From: CAZLFA01 sp964558665
GTDB lineage: Bacteria; Desulfobacterota; Syntrophia; Syntrophales; PHBD01
Reading direction: 5' to 3'
DNA: 64,000 bases
Assembly: GCA_964558665.1 (NCBI GenBank)
Contig: CAZLFA010000009.1
Span: forward strand, 15,246 to 79,245
In this document: positions 18,487-28,194 of the stretch, piece after piece
Layout of the letters: each line of letters starts with the position of its first letter
How positions within the stretch are numbered: the first letter of the stretch is position 1
Notes under the pieces: generated by a model
What the model was told of the DNA's origin: nothing
What the model saw: the letters and a program-made list of their open reading frames with translations, nothing else
Database searches by the model: none
Translations under genes and position numbers: made by a program

Positions 18487-18516
18487 GCAAGGGCACGGTG
18501 TATACCGTGCCCTTGC
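18487..18516 (-). terminator. perfect hairpin between the OmpA-lipoprotein gene and acn
   Basis: A 13-base perfect stem (GCAAGGGCACGGT and its complement) with a four-base loop lies between the stop of the lipoprotein gene (18544) and the acn start. The T-run after it on the minus strand is weak (TATTTA). It could end the signalling operon or act in the acn leader. Confidence 0.6.
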
Positions 18517-18543
18517 GTAATTTTCAATAACTAAAATTCAGTT

Positions 18544-19197
18544 TCAGTCTTTCGGCAGCAGGATAATGGCAATCCGCCTGTTCTTCTGCCTGCCCTCTTC
18601 CGTACGGTTGTCTGCTACAGGTTTGTATTCGCCGTATGCCACTGCGGAAAGAATTTCAGGTGTTATACCCTCGTTGGAAAGGTATTTGGTCACATTGATA
18701 GCCCGGGCTGCCGACAGCTCCCAGTTTGTGGGGTATCTTTTTGCCAGGCTGCCGTATATCTTCTTGTTGTCCGTGTGTCCTTCAACGCGAATCGCCTTGT
18801 CTTTGACTGTTTTCAGGATATCGACAACGCGCTTCAGGATTGCCAAACCCTCTTTCTTTACCTCCGCCTCGCCTGAGGCAAAGAGAATCTGGTTGGCAAC
18901 GTCAACCGTCAGCTTGCCTTTGTATTCGTTGATCGCTATCTGCCCCTTGGCGATCTCACCTTTCATTTCATTCATCAATTGTTTGTAGGCATTGCTTTCC
19001 GACTCTACCTTAACCTCTTTCACTTTCAGCTTGGTAATTTCCTCTTTTGCGTCCTTGAGTTGCTTATCAAGATCTGCAACCTGCGCCAAAAGCTGATTGG
19101 TTTCCGCTTCCTTCTTTAAGTATTCTCCCTTTGATACGCAGCCGATCATGGTGAAAAGTGCAAAGCACACAGTCAGCAGGTAAACGATCCTTCTCAA
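18544..19197 (-). CDS. OmpA-family peptidoglycan-binding lipoprotein
   Basis: This 217-residue lipoprotein has a short basic N-terminus, a hydrophobic core and lipobox MIGC with the lipid Cys at residue 20. An alpha-helical coiled coil follows (about 25-75), then an OmpA C-terminal domain (about 95-215) with VEGHTDN and the LSAARA and NRRIAI motifs that bind diaminopimelate of peptidoglycan. It is the last gene of a run with FHA, PP2C and Ser/Thr kinase genes, which suggests the envelope is an output of that signalling. A linker coil of this size is usual for Lpp/Pal-like anchors. Confidence 0.88.
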   Translation of the reverse strand: MRRIVYLLTVCFALFTMIGCVSKGEYLKKEAETNQLLAQVADLDKQLKDAKEEITKLKVKEVKVESESNAYKQLMNEMKGEIAKGQIAINEYKGKLTVDVANQILFASGEAEVKKEGLAILKRVVDILKTVKDKAIRVEGHTDNKKIYGSLAKRYPTNWELSAARAINVTKYLSNEGITPEILSAVAYGEYKPVADNRTEEGRQKNRRIAIILLPKD

Positions 19198-19213
19198 CGT
19201 CTCATCCTCCCGT

Positions 19214-19909
19214 CTAATCTTTAATATAGAATTGCATTTTCAAGCCGGCGACCTCAACCATATCGCCGTCCTTCAAATCATGCTTGGCGCCTATTTCGCT
19301 GCCGTTGACTTTTATCGATTTGCCTCCGGAAGGGGTTATGAAGTAGCCTTCCTTTCTTCTGTTAACGAGGGCGGCCACCTGGGGAGCGAAGAAACCTTTC
19401 AGGCGTATCAGGGCGCTCTCATCCTTGCCGATTGTCGTGACGCGGTCCTTGAGTTCGTAATCCTTCTTGTCCGTCGAACCTTCAATAACGACAAATCCCC
19501 CCATCACCTCAACCTTTTCAGTGGACGCGATGATTTTCTGCTGATCCTTGGGATCGATAACCATTGTCTCATCCATGGAACGGCCCCTGATACGGTCTTT
19601 GGTTGAGTCCATCCCCTTGCGAGGTTCCGCAACCACCTCCATGGTATGAACGCCGACCAGGACGACATCTCCATTGTTTAATAATGATTTGCCGACCCTT
19701 TGGCCGTTGATGAATGTGCCGTTAAGGCTGTTCAGGTCCTCAATGGAATACCCTTCCGGATCTCTGAATATTTTGGCATGGAATCCTGAAACGGCCTGGT
19801 TATCGATAGCTATATCGTTTTCCGCCTTACGGCCGATGGTTATCAAATCCTTTTCGAGAGGAATTTCTTTTACCAGGGCGTCTTTGAATTTGAGAATTAC
19901 CTTTGCCAT
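19214..19909 (-). CDS. protein with two FHA domains
   Basis: These 231 residues show one clear FHA phosphothreonine-binding domain at about 1-85 (TIGRKAEND, SGFHAKI, SLNGTFING). A second, divergent FHA-like module lies at about 145-230 (TTIGKDESALI, KVNGSEI), and its Ser/His contact residues are not obvious. It lies three bases after the PP2C gene, and a kinase lies upstream, so its natural partner is a phosphoprotein made by that kinase. It appears cytoplasmic (no signal peptide). Confidence 0.85.
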   Translation of the reverse strand: MAKVILKFKDALVKEIPLEKDLITIGRKAENDIAIDNQAVSGFHAKIFRDPEGYSIEDLNSLNGTFINGQRVGKSLLNNGDVVLVGVHTMEVVAEPRKGMDSTKDRIRGRSMDETMVIDPKDQQKIIASTEKVEVMGGFVVIEGSTDKKDYELKDRVTTIGKDESALIRLKGFFAPQVAALVNRRKEGYFITPSGGKSIKVNGSEIGAKHDLKDGDMVEVAGLKMQFYIKD

Positions 19910-19912
19910 ACA

Positions 19913-20719
19913 TCACCTCCTGAAGCGTTTCATAAAATTTAGTAAGGGAGTATACCACTTCTTGTCGCAGAAGTGGGCTGTGACCACTGTAATATTATCC
20001 TTGCCGCCGTTATCGTTGGCCATGCGTATAAGGGTCTGGCATGCCTCAGCCGGCATATTCGCCGCAGTAACTACCGCCATGATATCGTCATCGGGCACCA
20101 TTGTATAAAGCCCGTCGCTGCACAATAAAAGCTTATCGCCGGGGATCAAATTCATTTCTGAAATGTCAACCTCTACTTCCGGCATCGTGCCCAGCGCTCT
20201 TGTGAGAATATTGCGCATGCCTGAGGTTTCGGCATCCTCTTTCGATATAATTTCTTTCTTGACTTGTTCATAAACAAGTGAATGGTCGTCTGTAAGCTGT
20301 TCAATATCGCCTGCTCGGATGAGGTACACCCTGCTGTCTCCCACATGGGCGATGCTCATCTTCCTGCCGTTGACCAGAACAGCAGCGACTGTTGTGCCCA
20401 TGCCGTGATACTGCGAATTGTTTTCTGAAACATCATGAATAGCCATGTTGGCGAGACGAATGGCCGAGCCCAGCCTGTTTGCCTCTTCTGAGTATTCATC
20501 GCAGTATTCGCCTACGAAAGGTTTTTTCTCACCGTTTTCTGAGAAGTAATCCTGGATAACGTCAATAGCCATTTTGCTTGCTACTTCGCCTGAAGCATGT
20601 CCCCCCATGCCGTCTGCAACAACGAGCAACCCGATCTTTTCGATTACCGAGAAGGAGTCCTCATTGTTTGCTCTTACCATTCCTACGTCTGTTTCACCGG
20701 CAATATTGAAAACCATCAA
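19913..20719 (-). CDS. PP2C-type Ser/Thr protein phosphatase
   Basis: This 268-residue PPM phosphatase has the metal motifs in order: an RANNEDS motif near the N-terminus, VADGMGGHASGE (about 34-45), HVGDSRVYLI, LLCSDGLY and GGKDNITVV. It reverses serine/threonine phosphorylation. It follows the CHASE2-kinase gene by 11 bases and precedes the FHA gene by three. This is a standard writer-eraser-reader set that is presumably one transcript. Confidence 0.93.
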   Translation of the reverse strand: MMVFNIAGETDVGMVRANNEDSFSVIEKIGLLVVADGMGGHASGEVASKMAIDVIQDYFSENGEKKPFVGEYCDEYSEEANRLGSAIRLANMAIHDVSENNSQYHGMGTTVAAVLVNGRKMSIAHVGDSRVYLIRAGDIEQLTDDHSLVYEQVKKEIISKEDAETSGMRNILTRALGTMPEVEVDISEMNLIPGDKLLLCSDGLYTMVPDDDIMAVVTAANMPAEACQTLIRMANDNGGKDNITVVTAHFCDKKWYTPLLNFMKRFRR

Positions 20720-20730
20720 AGCTCCCCCAT

Positions 20731-23214
20731 CTAACTTTTTAAGGCTTCAGCCAGGTCGTTTGCCATTTCTTTGCCGTTCTGGTAGCGGGTGTCGCGGTCC
20801 TTGGCAAGCGCCTTCTCGATTATGGGCATAAAGCCGGGCGGGATATTGGGATTTAGCTCGAGCAGGGGCGTCGGCGGGGATGTTGTTATGTTGAACATGA
20901 GAGTGGCGATACTTTCCCCCTTGAACGGCTTCTCCCCGCAAAGCATCTCATACAGCACGACACCAAGCGAGAACAGGTCCGAGCGCCCATCCACCTTCTG
21001 GCCTGCAATCTGCTCGGGTGACATATAACTGGGAGTGCCGAGAACGACACCTGTCTGTGTCTTTGAAGACGTTACTACTCTGGCAATACCGAAGTCAGCG
21101 ACTTTAACCTCGCCGCTCTTCAGAACCATGATATTGGCAGGTTTTATATCTCTGTGGACGACATCGTTGCTATGCGCATAATCCAGAGCATTGGCCACAG
21201 ATGTCAATATTCTTACAACTTCATGCATGGGGAGCAATGATTCCTTGGTGCAATATTTGGCCAGATCCGATCCGTCCAGGAGCTCCATTGCCATGTAGGC
21301 GATTTCATAGTCCTCTCCGACATCGAAGATGGTGACGATATTGGGATGTGAAAGTTTGCCCGCCGCTTCCGCTTCACGGAAGAAGCGCTTTTTCACCTCG
21401 GCCAACTGATCATCGTCGATTTCCTCGTAACGCAGAGTTTTGATGGCGACCTCGCGGTTGATCTTCGGGTCTTTGCCAAGATAAACTGTTCCCATGGCTC
21501 CCCGTCCCAGTTCCTTCATTATTTCGTAGCGTCCCAGAGTGGGTTTTGTCTCTGCGCTCTCCATGAGCACTGTGGCGTCTTTCTTCGCGCCGCCCAGTCC
21601 GAAAATCATCGTTTCACCGGCGACTTTGAGTTTCTTGATTCTCTCCTCAATATCCTTGAAAGCGCCGGCCTGCATGATATGCTCATATGCGGCGACCGCT
21701 TTGTTGAACATTCTCTTCCTCTCAAAATCAAGGCCGAGGTTGTATACAAGCTCTTTGACCGATTCGTCGTCAACAGGGCACTTCCGGAATTTGTCGAATG
21801 CCATATCGAGGAGGCCCTGTCCCTGGAAGGACAGACCAAGCATTTTGTTTGTCTCAATGCTGTCTGCTTCCATATGCTCTTTGGTTTTTTCCGTCCAGAG
21901 GAACCGTTTGGAGATAATGACGATATAGCCGCCGACGAGAAGCACCGAAGGGTATATCGTTTTAATCCAGTATCCCTGGCTGATGAGCAGATAAAATCCC
22001 GCTCCCGCCCAGATCAGTAACAGAACCAGAGAGAGAGGGGCGCTGATGGCCGCTTTCAACCTGGGAATGGCGAGGGATAAGAAAAGACCGAAAAAGATGA
22101 GAACTCCCAGTTCCACAAAGAATGCCCACTCGGGTCTTGTGATGTGGTTGTTGGTGAGGATGTTGGAGATGACGTTTGCATGTATGACCCAGGAGTGGTC
22201 TATCGGGGCTAACGGCGTCACATACATTGTTCCTATGCCCGTTGCCGTCGGGACGATGATGACAATCTTGCTCTTAAACGCGTCGGGGGGAGTCTTTTTT
22301 TCGATAACGTCTATAAATGAGTATGAGGGGAAATTTTTGCTGAAACTGCTTATCAGCATCTGTTTTTCTGCATAAACCGGAATATGAACCTGCCTGGCGG
22401 AGATGTAACTGGAAGATGCGGACAGGTCTTTCATCTCGTAGTTCAGATATTTAAGTGTCAACTGAAGTGAGAATGAAGGGAAATATCTTCCCTCAAAATT
22501 TATCAGCAGCGGTTCACTGCGAACTGCACCGTCGCGGTCCGGCATAACATTGATATGCCCGAGGGCAAGAGCTCTTGCCGCAAAATCGGGAATGGGGGCT
22601 ACCAGCTCTTTTGCTGAAGGGCCGGATCCCATACCGGAGAAAGTCACTGAATTAAAATTAAGATAGTCAGGAAGCTGCAGTCCTTCACCCCCCCTTGATG
22701 CATCTATCTTGCTGAAGTAGACAGGCAGAATCACGCGATTGCTTTCGCCGATCCTTGTCGCAAGCGGCATGTCCGTATCCAGATTTTCCTCCGCCTTTTT
22801 CAAAGACGCATATATGCCGTTTTCTTCAAGGGTTTTCTGCAAAGGCGGGTTTTCTTCTACGCTCTTGAGTATGTTGCGGATCTCAACAAGCCCCTGGTTG
22901 GCGTCGCTTTCCGCGTAAATTATATCTACGCCGATGATCCGGGCATCATATTCGGTGAGGAGCTTGATCATTTCGGCTACCCGGTTGCGGGGCCAGGGCC
23001 ACCTTCCCAGCTTGGCAATGCTTTCGTCATCAATCTTTATAATCGTAACCGGCGAGGCAGCGGGAGTTTCCCGCATGTTGAAACTGAAATCGTAAACACG
23101 GTATTCGAGAATTTCCAGCGGCTTCCATTCAAAGTAAAAGGCGGCAAGCATCAAAAGTGTCAAAATAAGTCCGATAACCCAGTCCGCCCTGATAGATTCC
23201 TTCAGTTTTTTCAT
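20731..23214 (-). CDS. CHASE2-sensor Ser/Thr protein kinase
   Basis: In this 827-residue membrane kinase, a first transmembrane helix (about 13-28) leads into a periplasmic CHASE2 sensor (about 35-350, with IIKIDDESIAKLGRWPW and IIGVDIIY). Further helices cluster at about 355-435, a helical/TPR-like part lies at about 450-535, and a Hanks kinase domain at about 560-820. The kinase has GRGAMGTVY, AIKTLR, HRDIKPAN and DFGIAR and looks active. The input signal is unknown. It is the first gene of the kinase-PP2C-FHA-lipoprotein set. Confidence 0.93.
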   Translation of the reverse strand: MKKLKESIRADWVIGLILTLLMLAAFYFEWKPLEILEYRVYDFSFNMRETPAASPVTIIKIDDESIAKLGRWPWPRNRVAEMIKLLTEYDARIIGVDIIYAESDANQGLVEIRNILKSVEENPPLQKTLEENGIYASLKKAEENLDTDMPLATRIGESNRVILPVYFSKIDASRGGEGLQLPDYLNFNSVTFSGMGSGPSAKELVAPIPDFAARALALGHINVMPDRDGAVRSEPLLINFEGRYFPSFSLQLTLKYLNYEMKDLSASSSYISARQVHIPVYAEKQMLISSFSKNFPSYSFIDVIEKKTPPDAFKSKIVIIVPTATGIGTMYVTPLAPIDHSWVIHANVISNILTNNHITRPEWAFFVELGVLIFFGLFLSLAIPRLKAAISAPLSLVLLLIWAGAGFYLLISQGYWIKTIYPSVLLVGGYIVIISKRFLWTEKTKEHMEADSIETNKMLGLSFQGQGLLDMAFDKFRKCPVDDESVKELVYNLGLDFERKRMFNKAVAAYEHIMQAGAFKDIEERIKKLKVAGETMIFGLGGAKKDATVLMESAETKPTLGRYEIMKELGRGAMGTVYLGKDPKINREVAIKTLRYEEIDDDQLAEVKKRFFREAEAAGKLSHPNIVTIFDVGEDYEIAYMAMELLDGSDLAKYCTKESLLPMHEVVRILTSVANALDYAHSNDVVHRDIKPANIMVLKSGEVKVADFGIARVVTSSKTQTGVVLGTPSYMSPEQIAGQKVDGRSDLFSLGVVLYEMLCGEKPFKGESIATLMFNITTSPPTPLLELNPNIPPGFMPIIEKALAKDRDTRYQNGKEMANDLAEALKS

Positions 23215-23398
23215 AAACTCATCAAGCCCTTTCCGGTTCTCGATAGCATTTTCCCTGAGGTATATCCATTTTGCCCTTCTGCTGTCTGCAATGCCTCAAC
23301 AAGTAAGACAATAAGCTATATGAAAAAAGGAACTTAGACAAGCATTATTTTATAACAGGCCACTATCCCGACTTTGAAGTGGCATCGCTTTGCTCGTG

Positions 23399-25699
23399 CT
23401 ACTTGATGCAGACTCTGCGAATCTGTTTGAAATCGGTGATGCCTTGAAGAGATTTCTGAATGCCGTCCTGCAGCAAAGTGGTCATGCCCTCTTCCATTGA
23501 GGTATGGCGCATCTCTTCAATAGTGGCGTGTTTCTGGATTAGTTTCTTTATGCTGTCCGTGCCTACCAGGAGCTCATGGATACCGACTCTTCCCTTGTAT
23601 CCCGTTTTGTCACAAGCATCACATCCTTTGGGTCTGAATAGTTTGAAGTCGTCTGTGTAGGGCACATTCAGCTTGGCAAAGGCCTCCGCACCGTAGCTGT
23701 CCACGATATCGTCATATTCTTCCTTGGTTGGATGGTAAGCCTCCTTGCAGTTCTTGCAGAGCGTTCTAACAAGTCTCTGCGCCAGAATACCCAGAAGGGC
23801 GTCGGCAAAGTTCAAAGGGTCGATGCCCATGTCCAGAAGACGGGTGATTGTTTCCGGGGCGCTGTTTGTATGGAGCGTGCTGAAAACAAGGTGACCGGTA
23901 AGCGAAGCTTCCACGCCTGTCTTTGCCGTTTCGAAGTCGCGCATTTCACCGACCATTATGACATCGGGGTCGGCGCGGAGAAAGGCCCTCATGGCTGCGG
24001 CGAAGTCAAAGCCGATTTTGGGCTGCACCTGCACCTGGCGCAAGCCGTATTGCGTGATTTCAACGGGATCTTCCGCCGTCCAGATTTTGCGGTCAGGTGT
24101 GTTGATATGGTGAAGGGCGGCATGCAGTGTCGTTGTTTTACCGGAACCGGTAGGACCGACGACTAGTATCATTCCGTAAGGCTTTTCACAGATACTTACA
24201 AGGCCTTTATAATTTCTGGGAATCATGCCCATGGCCTCAAGAGGCAGCGTTTCTCCCTTAGCCAGAATACGCATGACGACATCTTCGACGCCTCCCTGGG
24301 TAGGGATAGTGGCGACACGCAGTTCTATTTCATCACCACCCGATCTTCTGAACTTGATCTTTCCATCCTGCGGGAGGCGCTTTATGGTAATGTCCAGGTT
24401 GGACATGATCTTAAGACGTGCAACGATGGGGTTGCGATAACTGTAAGGAACCGTCTGGTATAAGACACAGTCGCCGTCTATGCGGAAGCGGACCTCGACA
24501 TTTTTCCTTGTTATGTTGGGTTCGACATGAATATCTGAGGTACGCCTGTTGTAGGCGTCGTTGATGATTTTATTGACCAGCTGAATGATGGCGCTGTCGG
24601 ATTCGGAGACGACATCTCCTCCCTCGTCATCCGCTTCGGCATCTTCATCATCCGACCCCATCTTATGTAAAATGTCATCAATCGATGATTCGTCTTCAGG
24701 TGCGTGAAAGAAATAGTTGACGTATTTCAGGATGTCGTCTCCCAGGGCTACGTCATATGTTACGGCCTTGGTTTTAAGGAGGCTCTCGATCGTATCGCGT
24801 TTCAGGATGTTGTTGGGATCGTCTACGATTACATGGATGTTGCCATCCACCTTTTCAATAGGCACCCATAGTTCGCGCCGCAGATATTCTCTCTTGAGGT
24901 TCTTGAGCAGATCACCCGGGATAGGAAGCTTATCGTTGAATGTGACGAATTTGCAGCGATAGAACTCTGACACAGATTTGCCGACGTCATCCTTGGAGAT
25001 CTTATATTTCCTCATCAGAAACTGTTCCATGGTCTCCTTGGCTTCCCTTGCCTCCTCCCAGGCGCTGTCCAGTTCCTCTTCCTTGAGCAGGTCTCGGGTG
25101 ATAAGGTAGTCGAATCTGGTCTTTCGCCTTTTCGACATCCTTTCCTGATTGTAAAAGGCGAGCCCCAAAACCTGGCTGATTTCTATGAGGATTGATTTCT
25201 CCTCTTCGCTGAACGGGCCTGTTCCGCCTTTCTTGTTGAGGATCTGAATTACCCCCATGAGGGTCTGCTGGTAAAAAACGGGAGCGGCAAGTATCTGCAT
25301 TGTCCTGAAGCCGGATTTTTTGTCCCAGCTGACGTCGAAGCTCAACTCCTTGTCGATCTTTTTTAGCTCTTCAATATCGTAGGCATCTGCAATATTGACG
25401 ATTTTTTTTGTGTTTGCCACATAGCCGGCAATGCTCTTGTTGCTGATGGGAACCCTGATTTCATTCAACTGCGTTCCCACCAGGAACATGGAGTAGATCT
25501 CATTTTTTATTCGGTCGACAACATATATGGTTATGGAGTGGGCATTGAAGAGGGTAAGAATGGCATCCTTAAGGTCGACGAGGATCTGTTTGATATTCTT
25601 TGCAGCATGGATGCGGTTAGTTACGTCCAGCAATCCTTTGCGCAGTAGCAGCTTTTCTTCCAGTTCCGAAAGCTTTTTATTCATGACGGGTTCGGCCAT
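23399..25699 (-). CDS. GspE/PilB-type secretion ATPase with N-terminal GAF domain
   Basis: These 766 residues begin with a GAF sensor domain (about 25-185), then the T2SSE N-domain (about 200-340), an acidic linker (about 340-370) and the hexameric ATPase. The ATPase has Walker A GPTGSGKTTT (515-524), Walker B ADPDVIMVGEMRD (576-588), and zinc Cys pairs at 648/651 and in CDACDKTGY. Such ATPases drive pilus extension or type II secretion, with GAF adding small-molecule control. No other pilus or secretion gene is in the window. It lies upstream of the kinase gene on the same strand with a gap of about 180 bases. Confidence 0.9.
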   Translation of the reverse strand: MAEPVMNKKLSELEEKLLLRKGLLDVTNRIHAAKNIKQILVDLKDAILTLFNAHSITIYVVDRIKNEIYSMFLVGTQLNEIRVPISNKSIAGYVANTKKIVNIADAYDIEELKKIDKELSFDVSWDKKSGFRTMQILAAPVFYQQTLMGVIQILNKKGGTGPFSEEEKSILIEISQVLGLAFYNQERMSKRRKTRFDYLITRDLLKEEELDSAWEEAREAKETMEQFLMRKYKISKDDVGKSVSEFYRCKFVTFNDKLPIPGDLLKNLKREYLRRELWVPIEKVDGNIHVIVDDPNNILKRDTIESLLKTKAVTYDVALGDDILKYVNYFFHAPEDESSIDDILHKMGSDDEDAEADDEGGDVVSESDSAIIQLVNKIINDAYNRRTSDIHVEPNITRKNVEVRFRIDGDCVLYQTVPYSYRNPIVARLKIMSNLDITIKRLPQDGKIKFRRSGGDEIELRVATIPTQGGVEDVVMRILAKGETLPLEAMGMIPRNYKGLVSICEKPYGMILVVGPTGSGKTTTLHAALHHINTPDRKIWTAEDPVEITQYGLRQVQVQPKIGFDFAAAMRAFLRADPDVIMVGEMRDFETAKTGVEASLTGHLVFSTLHTNSAPETITRLLDMGIDPLNFADALLGILAQRLVRTLCKNCKEAYHPTKEEYDDIVDSYGAEAFAKLNVPYTDDFKLFRPKGCDACDKTGYKGRVGIHELLVGTDSIKKLIQKHATIEEMRHTSMEEGMTTLLQDGIQKSLQGITDFKQIRRVCIK

Positions 25700-26022
25700 G
25701 ACAGTTGTATCTCCTTGTCCTTGTCACTTGTTATGTAATTGTCTATATAGGGGTTGTTAGGTTTACATCAGACTGTAAAACTAAATCAGAATAAAAAAAA
25801 ATTCAATAAAAACTTCATGATTTATGGTGACCGGCTGATCGGAAGCGACTTCGGGTCAACTGATTAAAAAAACAAGAGGGGTGATGACGGTTTGAATTCA
25901 GTTGACATATGGAAAGGGTTCTTTTCCGTTTATGAATAAGAACACTGCCGGTGTCAGCATCTTTATCGGCCTCTCATCAGGTGTATCCGTATTGATTCGT
26001 GAGAGTTATCGATTTCGTTTTT
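25700..26022. other. intergenic region without a gene
   Basis: These 323 bases separate glyS from the GAF-PilB gene. No frame looks coding. The only structures seen are a dyad TTTACA-6-TGTAAA at 25762-25779, in a position to be an operator of the ATPase gene, and a weak hairpin near 25942-25957 (ACAC..GTGT). The sequence is A/T-rich around 25780-25810. Confidence 0.6.
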
Positions 26023-28101
26023 TCAGGCCTTTGTCTCCGTGACAATCTTAGAAAAATCGGCGATTTTCTTAAAGAACAGGAAGATTTCTTCGAGCAGAGA
26101 CAGTCTGTTAAAACGGATTTTTTCGTCCTTCGCCATGACCAGCACAGACTCAAAAAAGGCATCCACCGGTTTTCTCAGGAGGGCCATTTCGGTAAGCGCC
26201 GCCTGGTAATCGTCCTTGTTAATAAATACGGATGCCTTTTCCTTAATGGCGAGAAACGCGTCATAGAGGTTCTTCTCTTCATTTGTTTCAAACAGTGCCG
26301 TGTCAACCGATCCCTTGCTGAAGTCCTTAATGATGTTACCCGCTCGCTTGAAAGCGATTGCCAAAGGTTCGTAATCTACATGACCTTTAAATGCCTCCAT
26401 GGCCTCGATTTTTTTGTATGTTCCGGCAATTTCGGATATTCCTGTGGCAAGTACGGCATCGACAACATCGTATCTGTATCCCTGGGAAATCAATTGATTT
26501 TCAAGCCTTGCTCTGAAGAATTCGAGAACTTCCGACTTGATCTCGGCGGGCGGCTTTTTCATGCGATCTGCCAGAATGGAAATGCTTTCGTCTATCAACT
26601 GGTCGAGAATCAGCGGATACTGCTTATCCAGGATGATATTTATTATGCCCAGCGCCTGGCGCCTTAAAGCGTATGGATCGGCTGTCCCTGTTGGTATGAG
26701 ATTGACGCCGAAGAACCCGACGATAGTGTCAAGTTTGTCAGCAATGCTGACAATGGCCCCCTCATCCGTCTCCGGCAACGCGCCGCCTGCTGCTATAGGC
26801 AGGTAGTGTTCATAAACGGCCTTGGCGACAGTGGGATTTTCACCTGCGAGCAGTGCGTATTCCCTGCCCATGATGCCCTGCAGTTCGGAAAATTCTCCGA
26901 CCATCTGCGTATCCAGATCCGCCTTTGACAGCGTTGCCGCGCGGGCAACAGTCGGCAGCAGCGCCTTGTCTATCTTGCCGGCAATGAATTCCGCGAGCTT
27001 TCTGAAATGCATCACCTTTTCATATGACGTGCCCAGCATCGAGTGGAAGACGACCTTTTTCAAATCATCCACACGCCTGTCCAGGGATATTTTCTGGTCT
27101 TCTTCAAAAAAGAATCTGGCATCGGAGAGTCTGGCGCGGATAACCTTTTCGTTCCCTCTGGCGACTACGGAAGGATCGCGGGCAAGGGTATTATTTATAG
27201 TGATGAAATAGGGCAGAAGTGCGCCTTTGTCGTCTATTACCGGGAAATATTTCTGATGAGACATCATGGAAGTGATGAGCACCTCCTTAGGCAGCTTCAG
27301 ATATTCCCTGTCAAAACTTCCGCAAACTGCAGACGGGTATTCAACCAGGAAGGTAACGACTTCCAGAAGGTCATCATTGCGCAGCACTTTACCGGAAACT
27401 TCAGCGGCAGCCCGGTCAGCCTCCTTAAGAATTATTTTTCTGCGTTCGTCCGGATCGACAATAACGTTCTTTTCTCTTGTCTTGACAATGTAATCCTGAA
27501 AGTCCTTTACCTCTGCGGCATCCGGACTCATAAAGCGATGGCCGCGGGTTTTGTTTCCGCTTTCGATGTTTTCCATGCGGAACGGGACTACTTCTCCTCC
27601 GAACAGAGCAAGAATCCAATGTATCGGACGCGCGAAACGGAGCTCAAAGTTTGACCAACGCATGGACTTCTTGAAGGGGATGGCCGTAATGAACTTTGTG
27701 AGAAGGTCCGGGAGAAGGCTTTTGGTTTCGTCACCCTTGATCATCTTGCGGGCGCACAGATATTCGCCTTTATCTGTAGTGACGGTGACCAGATCGGAAA
27801 TGTCCATTCCCTGTCCTCTGGCAAAGCCCATCAGCGCTTTAGACGGATTGCCGTTTTCATCAAATGCTACCCTTTTGGCCGGCCCCATTTTTTCTATGAG
27901 TTGATCTTCCTGCTTTTCTTCTACATCTGCTAAATGTAGACATAATCTTCTCGGTGTGGCCATAGCCTTTACGCTGCCGTGGGAGATCCTCCTGTCCGCG
28001 AAGACTTTGCGGATCATCTCTTCCATATCTTTAATGGCCTTTGGTAAAAAGGCCGCAGGGATTTCCTCTGTTCCTATTTCAAGAAGTAGTTCCTTGCCCA
28101 T
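26023..28101 (-). CDS. glyS: glycine-tRNA ligase beta subunit
   Basis: This is the beta subunit of the bacterial alpha2beta2 glycyl-tRNA synthetase, which holds the tRNA-binding regions. About 692 residues start MGKELLLEIGTEEIPAAFL, the universal family start. A GTG 75 bases upstream (28176) is in frame, but its extra residues do not look like the family. GGGAG precedes the ATG at 28101, so that start is chosen. HD-like and anticodon-binding regions fill the C-terminal half. glyQ lies immediately upstream. Confidence 0.95.
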   Translation of the reverse strand: MGKELLLEIGTEEIPAAFLPKAIKDMEEMIRKVFADRRISHGSVKAMATPRRLCLHLADVEEKQEDQLIEKMGPAKRVAFDENGNPSKALMGFARGQGMDISDLVTVTTDKGEYLCARKMIKGDETKSLLPDLLTKFITAIPFKKSMRWSNFELRFARPIHWILALFGGEVVPFRMENIESGNKTRGHRFMSPDAAEVKDFQDYIVKTREKNVIVDPDERRKIILKEADRAAAEVSGKVLRNDDLLEVVTFLVEYPSAVCGSFDREYLKLPKEVLITSMMSHQKYFPVIDDKGALLPYFITINNTLARDPSVVARGNEKVIRARLSDARFFFEEDQKISLDRRVDDLKKVVFHSMLGTSYEKVMHFRKLAEFIAGKIDKALLPTVARAATLSKADLDTQMVGEFSELQGIMGREYALLAGENPTVAKAVYEHYLPIAAGGALPETDEGAIVSIADKLDTIVGFFGVNLIPTGTADPYALRRQALGIINIILDKQYPLILDQLIDESISILADRMKKPPAEIKSEVLEFFRARLENQLISQGYRYDVVDAVLATGISEIAGTYKKIEAMEAFKGHVDYEPLAIAFKRAGNIIKDFSKGSVDTALFETNEEKNLYDAFLAIKEKASVFINKDDYQAALTEMALLRKPVDAFFESVLVMAKDEKIRFNRLSLLEEIFLFFKKIADFSKIVTETKA

Positions 28102-28194
28102 TCCGCGCTCCCGTAAGGTTATTAATTCTATTTGTTTGGACAGGGCCGGCCGATTCCTCGCCTGATCGCCCGTCACATATCGTTTCCGGCAGTT

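Noticed and set aside
25762..25779. TTTACA-6-TGTAAA dyad as a firm operator
   Set aside because: It is short and lies in A/T-rich sequence, so it is noted only in the intergenic entry and not claimed as a site.
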